DNA of 55,262 bases from Planctomycetaceae bacterium (GTDB lineage: Bacteria > Planctomycetota > Planctomycetia > Planctomycetales > Planctomycetaceae). The DNA is taken from the NCBI GenBank assembly GCA_021732845.1, contig JAKFUF010000014.1, positions 1 to 55,262 on the forward strand, given 5' to 3'. Position numbers and translations under genes: made by a program. The notes under the pieces are model-generated. The model searched no databases and was not told the DNA's origin. It was given only the letters and a program-made list of their open reading frames with translations. Positions 24,850-34,800 of this stretch are shown here, piece after piece (the first letter of the stretch is position 1; each line of letters begins with the position of its first letter).

Positions 24850-26050
24850 GCCGGACGAGGAAGGGGCGTTTCACCTGGCCGGTTGCTCCGGCCGAATTCC
24901 ACTGCATCATGCAGACGTGATTGCTGGTGGCCAGGATCACCGGGGTGCCGGCGGCCTCGTTGAGGAACGCGGATTTGCGGGACAGGATTTCGCGGGCGTT
25001 CTCCGGTTGCTGAAGGTTGTAGACGCCGCCAGATCCGCAGCAGTCGCGGGCCTGCGGGGCCAGTTCCCACGAATAGCCGGTGGCATCCAGCACGGACTTG
25101 GGAATGCCGGCGAGTTTTTGGCCGTGAACCAGATGGCACGGTAGATCGACGTAGACTCGGGCTCCGGCATCCGCCCGCTTGCGTTGAACAAGCTTTAAGC
25201 CACCGAGGAAATCGAGCACATCGCGGACCGGGACTTCGTCGCGAATCGCCTTGCCGAGCGCCAGTCCGCAGCCAGAGGAATTGCAGACAACAGCCTCGAC
25301 ATCGAGTGCTCCAAACGCGCTGCGGTTCTGGTTCCGCAGGACATCGACGCCATCCACTCCCAGGTGCTCCTGCATCGCGCCGCAGCAGCCTTGAGTCCGC
25401 GGAACCACCACCTGCACATTGTTTTCAATCAGGACGCGGACGGTGGCGAAGTTGATCTCGCGGAACACCGATTCCATCAGGCAGCCGGTCAATAGAGCCA
25501 CGCGCGGGCCGGTCGGTCGGTGCTGCCGCATCAACTGCTCGGCGTAGCTGGCGGTGGACTGGCTCAGTGCCGGTTGACCGGCGAACAGGAATTTGTGGGG
25601 GAGAATTCCCCACCGGCGCAACAGCCGCGCCGGAAGCATGGCGAGGTTGAACAGCCACGGCCGGGTGGCCAGGGCGGCTGCGAGTCGCAGTTTCAGCGGC
25701 GTGCGGGTCCGTCCCGAGGCGACATGGGCGTGACGTGTCTGTTCGAGGATTTCTCCGTAGGGAACATTCGCCGGGCAGGCCGATTCGCAGGCCAGGCAGC
25801 CGACGCAATCCTGAGTATAGGTGGCGGTCCAGGGATCGGGGGCCAGCCGGCCCTCCGCCTCTTCACGCCACAGTCGCAGCCGCCCACGCGGGGAATTGTT
25901 CTCATCGCCGGACAACTGGTAGGTCGGGCAGACTTCCAGACACAAGCCACAGTGGACGCAGCTCGTGAGCAGGTCGCGTTCACCGTGCGGCGCTGGACAA
26001 GCGTGTGACCCGGCTGACGGGGTGGTGCTGGGAGTCATTGGAGAGGTCAT
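24818..26050 (-). CDS. glcF: Glycolate oxidase iron-sulfur subunit GlcF-type
   Basis: A 410-residue protein from the ATG at 26050, which overlaps the stop of the GlcDE gene by 4 bases (ATGA). Two ferredoxin-type [4Fe-4S] motifs are visible: CVHCGLCLEVCP (31-42) and CVGCLACESACP (82-93). The C-terminal half carries the paired CCG-type motifs typical of GlcF/HdrB proteins, GCCGAMQEHLG and CCGSGGVYN. It would receive electrons from the FAD subunit and pass them to the respiratory chain at the inner face of the membrane. The frame reaches 26170, but the extra residues overlap the upstream coding region and are not expected. Confidence 0.9.
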   Translation of the reverse strand: MTSPMTPSTTPSAGSHACPAPHGERDLLTSCVHCGLCLEVCPTYQLSGDENNSPRGRLRLWREEAEGRLAPDPWTATYTQDCVGCLACESACPANVPYGEILEQTRHAHVASGRTRTPLKLRLAAALATRPWLFNLAMLPARLLRRWGILPHKFLFAGQPALSQSTASYAEQLMRQHRPTGPRVALLTGCLMESVFREINFATVRVLIENNVQVVVPRTQGCCGAMQEHLGVDGVDVLRNQNRSAFGALDVEAVVCNSSGCGLALGKAIRDEVPVRDVLDFLGGLKLVQRKRADAGARVYVDLPCHLVHGQKLAGIPKSVLDATGYSWELAPQARDCCGSGGVYNLQQPENAREILSRKSAFLNEAAGTPVILATSNHVCMMQWNSAGATGQVKRPFLVRHVVQLLDPLG

Positions 26051-28479
26051 ACGGAGGCGAATTCCTGGCCCAGCAGTTCCATCCACGTGGCTTCGCTCGC
26101 GGCGGGAGCCACGCTGGGGAGATGTCGTGACTGCCAGTCTCCGCCGACATCGTGGAGCAACGGCGAGCAACGTAGAACAATACTTTCGACTTGAGTCTGC
26201 GGGTCGGCCTCGGGCTGCTTCAGATAGCCGTGAACCACACCGTTGTAGGCCAGGGCGATACAGGTGGCGAGGCCGTCGGCGGCGATTTGACGGGCCAGCG
26301 TCAGGGCCTGATCTGGCGTCGTCTTCAGGGCGAAGTCAGGACAACCATCAGGCTGGAGCGCGGCTGATAAATCTTCCTGCAGCGACAACCCGTGAGACAC
26401 AGCGAGGGATTGCAGATACGCCTTGTAGACCGGCCATTCCTCGGCCGGGCAGTTGAGGGCAACGCGCATCCGGCAGGCCTCGGGGTTCTCCGCAAACAGC
26501 ACGTCGACGGCATCAAACCAGTGAACCCAGCACGTCGCCAGCAGAGCCGCCGTGGCTCGCGAAACAGCCTCAAAACTGCCCGCGAGTGAGAACACTCCAG
26601 AGGTCCCACAGTCTGGCCGCAACCGCAGCACAAAATCGATCGGCTCGCCGAGGCTTCCGGAAGAATTCAGCAGGAATCGCAGCAGGTCGTAGCCGGTGGT
26701 CGACTTCACGACCCGCTCGCCAATCCGCACAACCCGTCCACTGGGAAGTCTCCAGTTCATGCCCAGGATGTTGTCGCAATAGGGACCGAAGCGCGAGGAG
26801 CCCGGCGCGAAGCCACTGGAGACAACCTGTTCACGGATCGAGCGGTGTTGATCGAGCAGCAGCGGAAAGCGGAAACGATGGTCAACCCGCAGGGCTTCGA
26901 GATCGGCGGCGGTCATGCTGGCCGGGCCGCTCATGACGCCGTCGATCGGATCAAAGAACGGCTCGAAGGTGCGTTCGCCCTTCGCTGCTGCATGGCCTGA
27001 TGCCGTGCTGCTTTGCAGGGTGGGAGCTTCATCGTGTCCGGTCGCATGCGAGGCGGTTCCACTGCCACCATTTGGCCGGCCGTCCTCAAAACGCCGGGAT
27101 GCAAACACCTTGAGCGGGTTCAACTGGTGCCGGGGGTTGAAGACTTTGGGCACGGCGAGCTGCAGCCGCAGGGTGTGCTCGCCAAAGACAAGGGGCATGT
27201 ACGCCGTCTTGTCATTGCCGATCCCGTGTTCGCCGGACAGAGTGCCACCGACGGCGACCACCCGCTGCATCAATCGCTTGCTGATCGCTTCGACCTTCTC
27301 GATTTCGCCGGGCTTGCGGGAATCGAACAGGAAGTTGGGATGCAGATTTCCATCACCCGCGTGGAACACATTCACCGCCGGCAGCCCCGCCGCGTCGGCT
27401 TCGTCGTAAACCAGTTGCAGGAGTTCGGCGAGCGCCCGCTTGGGAATGACCGCATCCTGCACGAGGAAGTCCGGACTGATCTGCCCCATCAGGCCGCCGG
27501 CCACCTTGCGGGCCTTCCACAGCCCCTTCCGCGTGGCTTCGTCGTCACTGTACTCAACGCTCAAAGCTCCCGCCGCATTCATCAGCGTCGACACAGCCGT
27601 GGCTCGCGCGTCGACCAGCGCCGTCGGCCCGTCGATCTCGGTGACCAGCAAAAATGCGTCCTTCGGCAGGCCAACGGCCATCGGGCTGTTCTCGACCATC
27701 GCCACGCAGCGCGGGTCCATCAGCTCGATCGCCACCGGGAACGAAGCATGCACCGCCAGGGCGTGGATGGCGCGTTCGGCCGATTGCAGATCGGCGAAGG
27801 TGGCCCGATACGTCCAGACTTTTTCCGGCCGTGGCAGCAGCCTGAGCCAGAACCGGGTGAACGCCCCCAGCGTCCCCTCCGAGCCCACCATCAGCCGCTT
27901 CCAGTCCTCGCGCCAATCGCCGCGCCCGCCCGCCGGACCTCCAAAGCGATGTACGCTGCCATCCAGCAGGACGACCTCCAAACCAAGCACGTAATTGCTG
28001 GTCACGCCGTAGCGAAAGCAATGCGCCCCGCCGGCATTCATGGCGATATTACCGCCAAGGGTACAGACCGGACCGCTGGAAGGGTCGGGCGGATAGAACA
28101 GGCCATACGGCAGCAATGTCGCATCGAGCTGGTTGAGCACGACACTGCATTCGACCTCGCACCACAGCCCTTCAGCACTGATCGTGCGCACCTTTTTCAA
28201 CGACGACGTATGGACGACCACGCCGCCCTGTGCCGCCACGGGGCCACCCGACAGCGATGTTCCCGCTCCACGGATGGTGACGGGCACATTGAGTGCCGCT
28301 GCGTCCCGCAGAAGCTGCACGAGTTCCTCGGCATCCGCCGGAATGACAACTGCATCCGGCCGATAGGTTTTGTAGCCCAGCCCGTCTGTGTCATACCCCG
28401 CCAACTGAGCCGGAGCCGTCAGCACGCGCCCCCGATGGATCGAGCGCTTGAGCCGCGCACCCAGGTTTTCCCCGCTCAT
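26047..28479 (-). CDS. GlcD-GlcE fusion, FAD-linked (S)-2-hydroxy-acid oxidase
   Basis: An 810-residue protein from ATG 28479 (MSGENLGARLKRSIHRGR). Residues 1 to about 450 match GlcD: a PCMH-type FAD domain with RPDAVVIPADAEE, RGAGTSLSGGPVA, the GLFYPPDPSS loop and NPRHQLNP at the end of the cap domain, with VFHAGDGNLHPN and GEHGIG at the catalytic face. After a linker rich in Gly, Ser and His, the second part from about residue 510 resembles GlcE, with the FAD-binding segment NWRLPSGRVVRIGERVVKSTTGYDLLRFL. In E. coli these are two separate genes. Coupling to glcF by a 4-base overlap supports a glycolate or D-lactate type oxidase. An upstream TTG at 28542 is an alternative start. Confidence 0.88.
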   Translation of the reverse strand: MSGENLGARLKRSIHRGRVLTAPAQLAGYDTDGLGYKTYRPDAVVIPADAEELVQLLRDAAALNVPVTIRGAGTSLSGGPVAAQGGVVVHTSSLKKVRTISAEGLWCEVECSVVLNQLDATLLPYGLFYPPDPSSGPVCTLGGNIAMNAGGAHCFRYGVTSNYVLGLEVVLLDGSVHRFGGPAGGRGDWREDWKRLMVGSEGTLGAFTRFWLRLLPRPEKVWTYRATFADLQSAERAIHALAVHASFPVAIELMDPRCVAMVENSPMAVGLPKDAFLLVTEIDGPTALVDARATAVSTLMNAAGALSVEYSDDEATRKGLWKARKVAGGLMGQISPDFLVQDAVIPKRALAELLQLVYDEADAAGLPAVNVFHAGDGNLHPNFLFDSRKPGEIEKVEAISKRLMQRVVAVGGTLSGEHGIGNDKTAYMPLVFGEHTLRLQLAVPKVFNPRHQLNPLKVFASRRFEDGRPNGGSGTASHATGHDEAPTLQSSTASGHAAAKGERTFEPFFDPIDGVMSGPASMTAADLEALRVDHRFRFPLLLDQHRSIREQVVSSGFAPGSSRFGPYCDNILGMNWRLPSGRVVRIGERVVKSTTGYDLLRFLLNSSGSLGEPIDFVLRLRPDCGTSGVFSLAGSFEAVSRATAALLATCWVHWFDAVDVLFAENPEACRMRVALNCPAEEWPVYKAYLQSLAVSHGLSLQEDLSAALQPDGCPDFALKTTPDQALTLARQIAADGLATCIALAYNGVVHGYLKQPEADPQTQVESIVLRCSPLLHDVGGDWQSRHLPSVAPAASEATWMELLGQEFASV

Positions 28480-28789
28480 CAATTGGCACTCACACAGTTG
28501 ACGGTAGAGTCGATACGAATCGGAAGTGGCGAAGCGGGCCAATCGCGGTGCGGACAGTGGCGCGAGCCACGCCTCGCGCCAAGCCTGCGGGAGCCAGAAA
28601 TCGAGAGGTAAGGCAGTGTCATAGAGACATGATAAACAATTTCAAAGGCAAATGTGGGAGAAGAAGTTCCCCGTTGCCCGGTGTACAATCCGGGGGCTTC
28701 ATCACGAGTAACAAGCTGTGTCGGCGAAACCTGGACATCAAACGCCCTCCGAGATCGTTTTTCCCCGACCTGATTTGAAGGATTCCGGA
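28480..28789. other. Divergent intergenic region with a hairpin
   Basis: About 310 bases between the minus-strand GlcDE gene and the plus-strand sulfatase gene, and so likely to hold both promoters. A perfect 9 bp stem (TGGCGCGAG/CTCGCGCCA) with a 6-base loop lies at 28558-28581. No open frame is supported. Confidence 0.5.
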
Positions 28790-30247
28790 ATGCTGCGGAC
28801 TCTCATTCCTTGTTGCGTGGCACTGATGCTCGGCTGCTGCGCAACGATGGCATTGTCGGCCGAGAAGCGGCCCAACGTGGTGTTCATTCTCGCCGACGAC
28901 CTGGGCTGGACCGATGTCGGCTGCAATGGCAGCAGATATTACGAAACGCCGCAGATTGATCGGCTGGCCGCCAGCGGTGTGCGCTTCACCTGTGGCTACA
29001 CCTGTGGTCCCAACTGCCAGCCCACCCGCGCCGCGCTGTTGAGCGGTCAATACGGACCGCGCACGGGAATTTACACCGTGGGCGGCATCGACCGTTTCGA
29101 TTGGCAGAGCCGCCCGCTGCGGCCCGTCGACAATGAGCAAAAGCTCCCGCTCAGCAAGATCACCCTGCCCCAGTCGCTGAAGCAGAGCGGATATGGGACG
29201 GGCATGTTTGGGAAGTGGCACCTCGGCAACGATCCCGCCCACCATCCGTCGAAGCGTGGCTTCGACGAGGCGATTGAGTCGGCCGGCGCGCACTTCAATT
29301 TCAAGACGGATCCACCGACTGAGTCTCCCGCGGGAACGTATCTTGCCGATTTTCTGACCGACAAGGCTGTCGACTTCATTCGGCGGCATCAGGACAAACC
29401 ATTTTTGCTGTATCTTCCCCACTTTGGCGTGCATGCGCCGCATCAGGCCAAGCCGGAGCTGATCCAGAAATTCAAGGACAAGGCGGGGGTCGGCGGCCAC
29501 AAGGACCCCGCCTATGCCGCCATGATCGCCAGTGTCGACGAAAGCGTGGGCCGGATCGTGGGTGTGCTGGACGAACTCAAGCTGTCTGAAAACACGCTGG
29601 TCATCTTCGCCAGCGACAACGGCGGCGTGGGCGGCTATGAGCGTGAAGGCATCCGGGGTGGCTCCGTCACCGACAACACGCCGCTGAAAGGCGGGAAAGG
29701 GATGTTGTACGAAGGGGGCATCCGCGTCCCGTACATCTTCCGCTGGACGGGAAAGATTGCCCCGGGCGCGGTCAACGACACCCCCATCAATTCCGTCGAC
29801 CTGTACCCGACGCTCTTGGAGATCACCGGCACCGACAAGCCCGCCGGCTACCCCCTGGATGGTGTCAGCTATGCGACCCTCCTGACCTCCAACGGCAAGA
29901 GTCCCCTGCAGCGCGAAGCGTTGTACTGGCACTTCCCCGGCTACCTGGGGGCCGGCGGCAACACCTGGCGGACGACTCCCGTCGGAGCGATCCGCTCGGG
30001 CGACTGGAAGCTGCTGGAGTTCTTCGAAGACCACCACGTCGAACTCTACAACTTGAAGGAAGACGTGGGCGAACGGCACGATCTGGCCCAGAGCCAGCCG
30101 GACAAAGCTGCCGAACTGCGGAAAAAGCTGGCAAACTGGCGTCAAGCGGTTGGGGCCAAGATGCCAACCCCGCAGGAGCCAGCCAAGACCACCGCCTCTG
30201 GCAAACAGAAGAAAAAGAAACGTGCCCAGCAGAACCAGGATGATTGA
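28790..30247 (+). CDS. Exported sulfatase (S1 family)
   Basis: A 486-residue sulfatase with a signal peptide (MLRTLIPCCVALMLGCCATMALSA) and a short mature N-terminus. The first metal ligands are in FILADDLGW (Asp36, Asp37). The formylglycine motif is CQPTR (76-80) inside GPNCQPTRAALLSGQYGPRTG, a Thr variant of the common CxPSR. Further ligands are in GKWHLG and FASDNGG. The start ATG 28790 has GAAGGA eight bases upstream. The C-terminus is Lys-rich (KQKKKKRAQQNQDD). A second sulfatase gene starts about 85 bases downstream on the same strand, so the two may be an operon. It should release sulfate from a sulfated glycan outside the cytoplasm; the exact substrate is unknown. Confidence 0.92.
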   Translation: MLRTLIPCCVALMLGCCATMALSAEKRPNVVFILADDLGWTDVGCNGSRYYETPQIDRLAASGVRFTCGYTCGPNCQPTRAALLSGQYGPRTGIYTVGGIDRFDWQSRPLRPVDNEQKLPLSKITLPQSLKQSGYGTGMFGKWHLGNDPAHHPSKRGFDEAIESAGAHFNFKTDPPTESPAGTYLADFLTDKAVDFIRRHQDKPFLLYLPHFGVHAPHQAKPELIQKFKDKAGVGGHKDPAYAAMIASVDESVGRIVGVLDELKLSENTLVIFASDNGGVGGYEREGIRGGSVTDNTPLKGGKGMLYEGGIRVPYIFRWTGKIAPGAVNDTPINSVDLYPTLLEITGTDKPAGYPLDGVSYATLLTSNGKSPLQREALYWHFPGYLGAGGNTWRTTPVGAIRSGDWKLLEFFEDHHVELYNLKEDVGERHDLAQSQPDKAAELRKKLANWRQAVGAKMPTPQEPAKTTASGKQKKKKRAQQNQDD

Positions 30248-30331
30248 AACGAGACAGTCAGCACCTCCTTGCCGATGGTCCACCGCTCACAGAACCGCTC
30301 GACACAGCTCCGATGGAAAGGTCCGCCAATC

Positions 30332-31759
30332 ATGTTCGCAGTTCGACTTCTCACGATGTTCTGCGCGGTGCTGCTCGCCCTTCCCGGTCTGGGCGTGGCT
30401 GCCGGCCCGCCTTCGCGGCCGAACATTGTGTACATCCTGGCGGACGATCTCGGGTCGTATGATGTCGGCTGGCGCGGCAGCGAGATCAAAACGCCGAATT
30501 TGGACCGGCTCGCCAACAGCGGCGCGCGGCTTGATCAATTCTACGTCCAGCCGGTCTGCACCCCCACGCGGGCGGCACTGATGACCGGCCGATATCCATT
30601 TCGTCACGGACTGCAGGTGGGCGTCATCCGCCCCTGGGCTCAGTACGGACTGCCGCTGGAAGAACGGCTGCTGCCGCAGGCGCTGAAGGAGGCCGGGTAT
30701 CAGACGGCCATCACAGGCAAGTGGCATCTCGGCCATGTCCAGCCCGACTATCTGCCGACCCGCCGCGGGTTCGATCACCAATACGGACACTACAACGGCG
30801 CACTGGACTATTTCAAACACGAGCGTGACGGGGGTTTCGACTGGCACCGCGATGACAAGGTGAGCCACGACGAGGGCTATTCCACGGAATTGATCGGACG
30901 CGAAGCCTGCCGGCTGATCAAGGAGCGGGACGCCGGCAAGCCGTTGTTTTTGTATGTGCCCTTCAATGGTGTGCATGCCCCGCTTCAGGTTCCCGAAAAG
31001 TATGCGGCGCCGTACACCCAGTTCGAGGGCAAGCGGCGCACGTATGCCGGCATGGTCACGGCCTTGGATGAGGCGGTGGGGAAAATCGTTGCGGCCCTGG
31101 ACGATGCCAAGCTGCGTGAGAATACGCTGATCCTCTTTTCCAGCGACAATGGCGGCCCCAATCCACGCACCCTGACCAGCAACGGGAAGCTGCGGGCTGG
31201 CAAGGGAACGCTCTACGAAGGCGGCGTGCGTGTCTGTGCGTTCGCGGCCTGGGAAGGTCAGATCAAGCCAGGCGTCATTGAAACACCGATCCACATGACC
31301 GACTGGTACCCCACGCTGCTCAAGCTTGCCGGTGCCAAGGCCGAGCAGCCACTACCGGTCGATGGCCACGATGTCTGGGCGGCCCTTAATGGAGGTGCGT
31401 CGACACGCGACACATTTGTGTTAAACGTCACCCCCAACGCCGGCGCGATTCGCGTTGGCGACTGGAAACTTGTCGTCAATGGTGGAGCCGCGGCCGCCGA
31501 AGACGAGGAGGCGGCCCCAGCCACCGCAGCGCAGCCCAAACGGAAGAAAAAAACGCAGCAGAGTCCGGAGTCCGTCGAACTTTTCAACCTGGCCGAGGAT
31601 TCCGCCGAGCAGCACAACATCGCCACCAAGCATGCGGACAAGGTGAAGGAGCTGCGGGCGCGGCTGGCGGCCTATTCCGCACAGGCCGTAAGGGCCAAGT
31701 CCGCACCGAAGGCCGCCGGGTTCGTCGTGCCCAAGGTCTGGGGAGACTTTTCCAACTGA
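30332..31759 (+). CDS. Exported sulfatase (arylsulfatase B/GALNS-like)
   Basis: A 475-residue sulfatase with a signal peptide (MFAVRLLTMFCAVLLALPGLGVAAG). Metal ligands are in YILADDLGS (Asp38, Asp39). The formylglycine motif is CTPTR (76-80) in VQPVCTPTRAALMTGRYPFRHG, and GKWHLGH and FSSDNGGP follow. The GLQVGVIRPWAQYGLPLEERLLPQ stretch recalls arylsulfatase B-type enzymes. GGAAAGG lies about ten bases before ATG 30332. A Glu/Ala and Lys-rich insert (AAAEDEEAAPATAAQPKRKKK) near residue 400 resembles the tail of the upstream sulfatase. Maturation would need a formylglycine-generating enzyme or an anSME elsewhere in the genome. Confidence 0.92.
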   Translation: MFAVRLLTMFCAVLLALPGLGVAAGPPSRPNIVYILADDLGSYDVGWRGSEIKTPNLDRLANSGARLDQFYVQPVCTPTRAALMTGRYPFRHGLQVGVIRPWAQYGLPLEERLLPQALKEAGYQTAITGKWHLGHVQPDYLPTRRGFDHQYGHYNGALDYFKHERDGGFDWHRDDKVSHDEGYSTELIGREACRLIKERDAGKPLFLYVPFNGVHAPLQVPEKYAAPYTQFEGKRRTYAGMVTALDEAVGKIVAALDDAKLRENTLILFSSDNGGPNPRTLTSNGKLRAGKGTLYEGGVRVCAFAAWEGQIKPGVIETPIHMTDWYPTLLKLAGAKAEQPLPVDGHDVWAALNGGASTRDTFVLNVTPNAGAIRVGDWKLVVNGGAAAAEDEEAAPATAAQPKRKKKTQQSPESVELFNLAEDSAEQHNIATKHADKVKELRARLAAYSAQAVRAKSAPKAAGFVVPKVWGDFSN

Positions 31760-31864
31760 CACGCTCGGCAGTGCGAGTGCTTCAGCGCCAAGTCGGCGGT
31801 CGCTCGGACATTGTCTCGTCATGCAGTTTGATTTTTAGCGACCCCGCGTGCCGACACGGCAGAG

Positions 31865-34800
31865 TCACCTGCCGCTCATGGCAGGCGTCAGGAACTCAAC
31901 TTCGCATTCCGGCAGCGCGGCCTTCAGCGCGGCGACTCCCGCGGCAGTGACTTCCGTCTTTCCAAGGTTGAGGCTCCGCAGCCGTTTCAGCCGGTGCAAC
32001 TCGGCCAGTCCCTTGTCGGTCAGCGGATTCCTGTCGAGGCTCAGGCTCTCAAGCGTCGCGCAGTCCGCCAGTTCGGCCACCACCGCATCGTCGACCTGCG
32101 CGTTGTTGAGGATGAGATGCGTCAGCGGGATCCGGGCGATGGCTGCGGCCTCCTGCGGTTTGCACACGCTCTCGGAAAGGTTGAGATAATGGAGCTTCGG
32201 CAGCATTGCTAACTGGTTGACCAGAGCCGGCCGCACCTCCGCGAGTTCAACCAACGTGAGGTCGGTCAACCCCTTGCAGGCTCCAATCCCCTTCCCGGTG
32301 AAGTCCCTGGATGGTCTCCAGGCGTTGATGTCGGCGAGTTCCGACAGCTTCGACAACGGCACGAGCATCTGGTCACTGAGCCCGTCGATGGCGATCCAGA
32401 TCCCTTTCAGACCGGAAAATTCCGGCAGGGCGACCAGCTTCTCCAGTCCGGCCGCCGTCACCGATTGAGGCAGGAACAGCCGCGCCACGGAATTTCCGTG
32501 AAGCGGTTCCGCCAGAGCCTCGGCAAGACCATCGCCGAAACGTTCCAGTCTGCTCCGCTCGCCATGGAGTTCGGTGATGCGGAACGGTCTGTTGGGCAGC
32601 GGATCGGTGGGGCCGACATCGAACCCCAGATCGACACCAAATATTGCTCCTTCCCCCTGAAGCCACGCGGCCGCGCGGCGGGCGGGGTCATCCGGGATGG
32701 CGGCGGGCCGAGGGCTATCCCGGCCATCTTCCAGGGACGACTCGACCATGCAATCCGGCAGTGCGGCCCGCAGCGCGGCGATCCCCATGGCGGTGACCTG
32801 GGTTTCACGAATCACCAGCTTCCGCAACCGCTTCAGCCGGTGGAGTTCGGTCAGTCCCTTGTCGGTGAGCGGATTGGTGTGCAGTTCGAGGGTCTCGAGT
32901 GTCGCGGCGTTCGCCAATTCGGCGGCGGCCGCATCATTGATGGCGCAACGGCTTAAGAGCAACTGCTTCAGCCGCAGCCGGGCGAGGGCCGCCGCTGCCT
33001 TTTGTCCGCACGGCCCGCCGGTCAGGTTCAGGTAAGCCAGCTTTGGCAGGGGGGCCAGGTTTTCCGCCAGGACTGCCTCCACTCGTTCGAGATGAACCAG
33101 CGTTACATCCGTCAATCCCCTGCAGGTGCCAATCCCCTCTCCGGTGAACGTGTGGTGAGGGGCGTTCGCGCCGATGTTCGAAAGGTTCGGCAGTTTTGAC
33201 AGCGGGACGAGCATCCGGTCGTCCAGGGTGCCCTTTTGGAAACCGACGAGACTGAGTTCGGAAAGCGCCGGAAGGGCGACCAGTTTCTGGAATCCGACTG
33301 GCGTGACCGCTCTGGGCAGGTGCAGAGACAGCACCCGTGTTCCCCGCAACGGCTCGGCCAGTGCGTCTGCCAGATCGTCCCCGAAGCGCTCCAAACCAGA
33401 GTTTCCGGCCCGAATCGCAATGATTTGGAACGGCGTGTCGGGGAGCGGCTCGCCGGGACGGATCGTCACATTCGGAATGGTATCAAACTCGACCCGTTCC
33501 TGCCGAAGCCACGCGGCCGCCCGGCGGTCGGGATCGTCCGCGGCGGGCGCTGGCAGTGCCGGCTTCGAACCGGGCGGGGTGTCGGGCTGGCGGGTGAACG
33601 AGATCTCAGCCGTGTCGTCCGCTTCGATCCTGATGGTCGACCCGTCGCGGTTGCGGATCTGGATCACGATCACTCCGGCCAGCAACAGTGCCGCCACGCG
33701 ACCGCCGAGCGCGAGTTTGTTGAACCGCGCGGTGGGGGGACGGCCCGCGGCGTTCCCGCTGTTGGGATGCGCTGTGGCAGAGAGAGTGGGCGCGGCAGCG
33801 GACTGGTCCGCGGGCGACTCGACGGGGGAGCGGGCGGGAAACTTCGCTGCCACGGGGCCAGCGGGAGGTTCAAGCGCCAAAGTTCCGAGGAGTTCGGTTC
33901 CGGAAACCGTTGACGGCGCGGGCGGGAGCACAGCGGTGGTGGAAGCCACGGCCGACCGCGCCCCGGGCAGCGGATCGTTGGCGTCATCCAGGCAGGCGGC
34001 CAGCGCCGCCGCCACGTCCTGCATGCTCTGGAACCGGGCCTCGATCGGTTTCGCCAGCATCCGCAGGCAGACCGCCTCGAGCCTCGGGGAGATGTCGGGG
34101 CGGAGAGCCGACGGCTTTGGCGGCGATGTGGCTTCGTTCGCCACATCGACCAGCATCGACATCATGGGTCCGGCGAACGGGAGCCGACCGGTCAGGAGTT
34201 CAAACAGAATGACGCCGAGGCTGTAGACATCGCTGGCGGGACCGACGCGGGAGTGCTCGCAGCGGACCTGCTCCGGCGGCATGTACGACGGCGTGCCGAG
34301 AATCATCCCGTCCTGCGTGAGCCGCGCCTGGCTCTCGTCGGCGGCCTGATGGGCGAGACCGAAGTCCATGACAATCGGCTCGCCGTCGGCGTCGATCAGG
34401 ATGTTGGCCGGCTTCAGGTCGCGGTGCACCACCCCGGCGCGGTGGGCCACGTCCAGCGCCTGGGCGATCTTCCGGACAGTGTCGGCGACCTGCCTTGGCG
34501 CATGGCGGTGGTACTTCCCGATCATGCTCGACAGTGGTTTCCCGTCGATGTATGCCATCGCGATATAAGGGATCCCGTCGGCCGTGGCGACCTCGTAAAT
34601 CGGACACAGGTTGTGGTGCCGCAGCCGGGCGGTGGCCCGCGCCTCGCGCAGAAAGCGGGACAGGATTTCCGGCTGCGCGATCACCTGCCGCCGCGGCATC
34701 TTGATCGCCACTTTGCGGCCGAGGCGGGCGTCCTCGGCCTCGTAGACTTCCCCCATCGCTCCCTGCCCCAGCAGTCCCACGATGCGGTACTGGCCGAATT

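Noticed and set aside
34200-34607. 135-codon minus frame inside the LRR kinase gene
   Set aside because: It lies fully within the kinase coding region in another frame and reads as Arg/Gly-rich shadow sequence.
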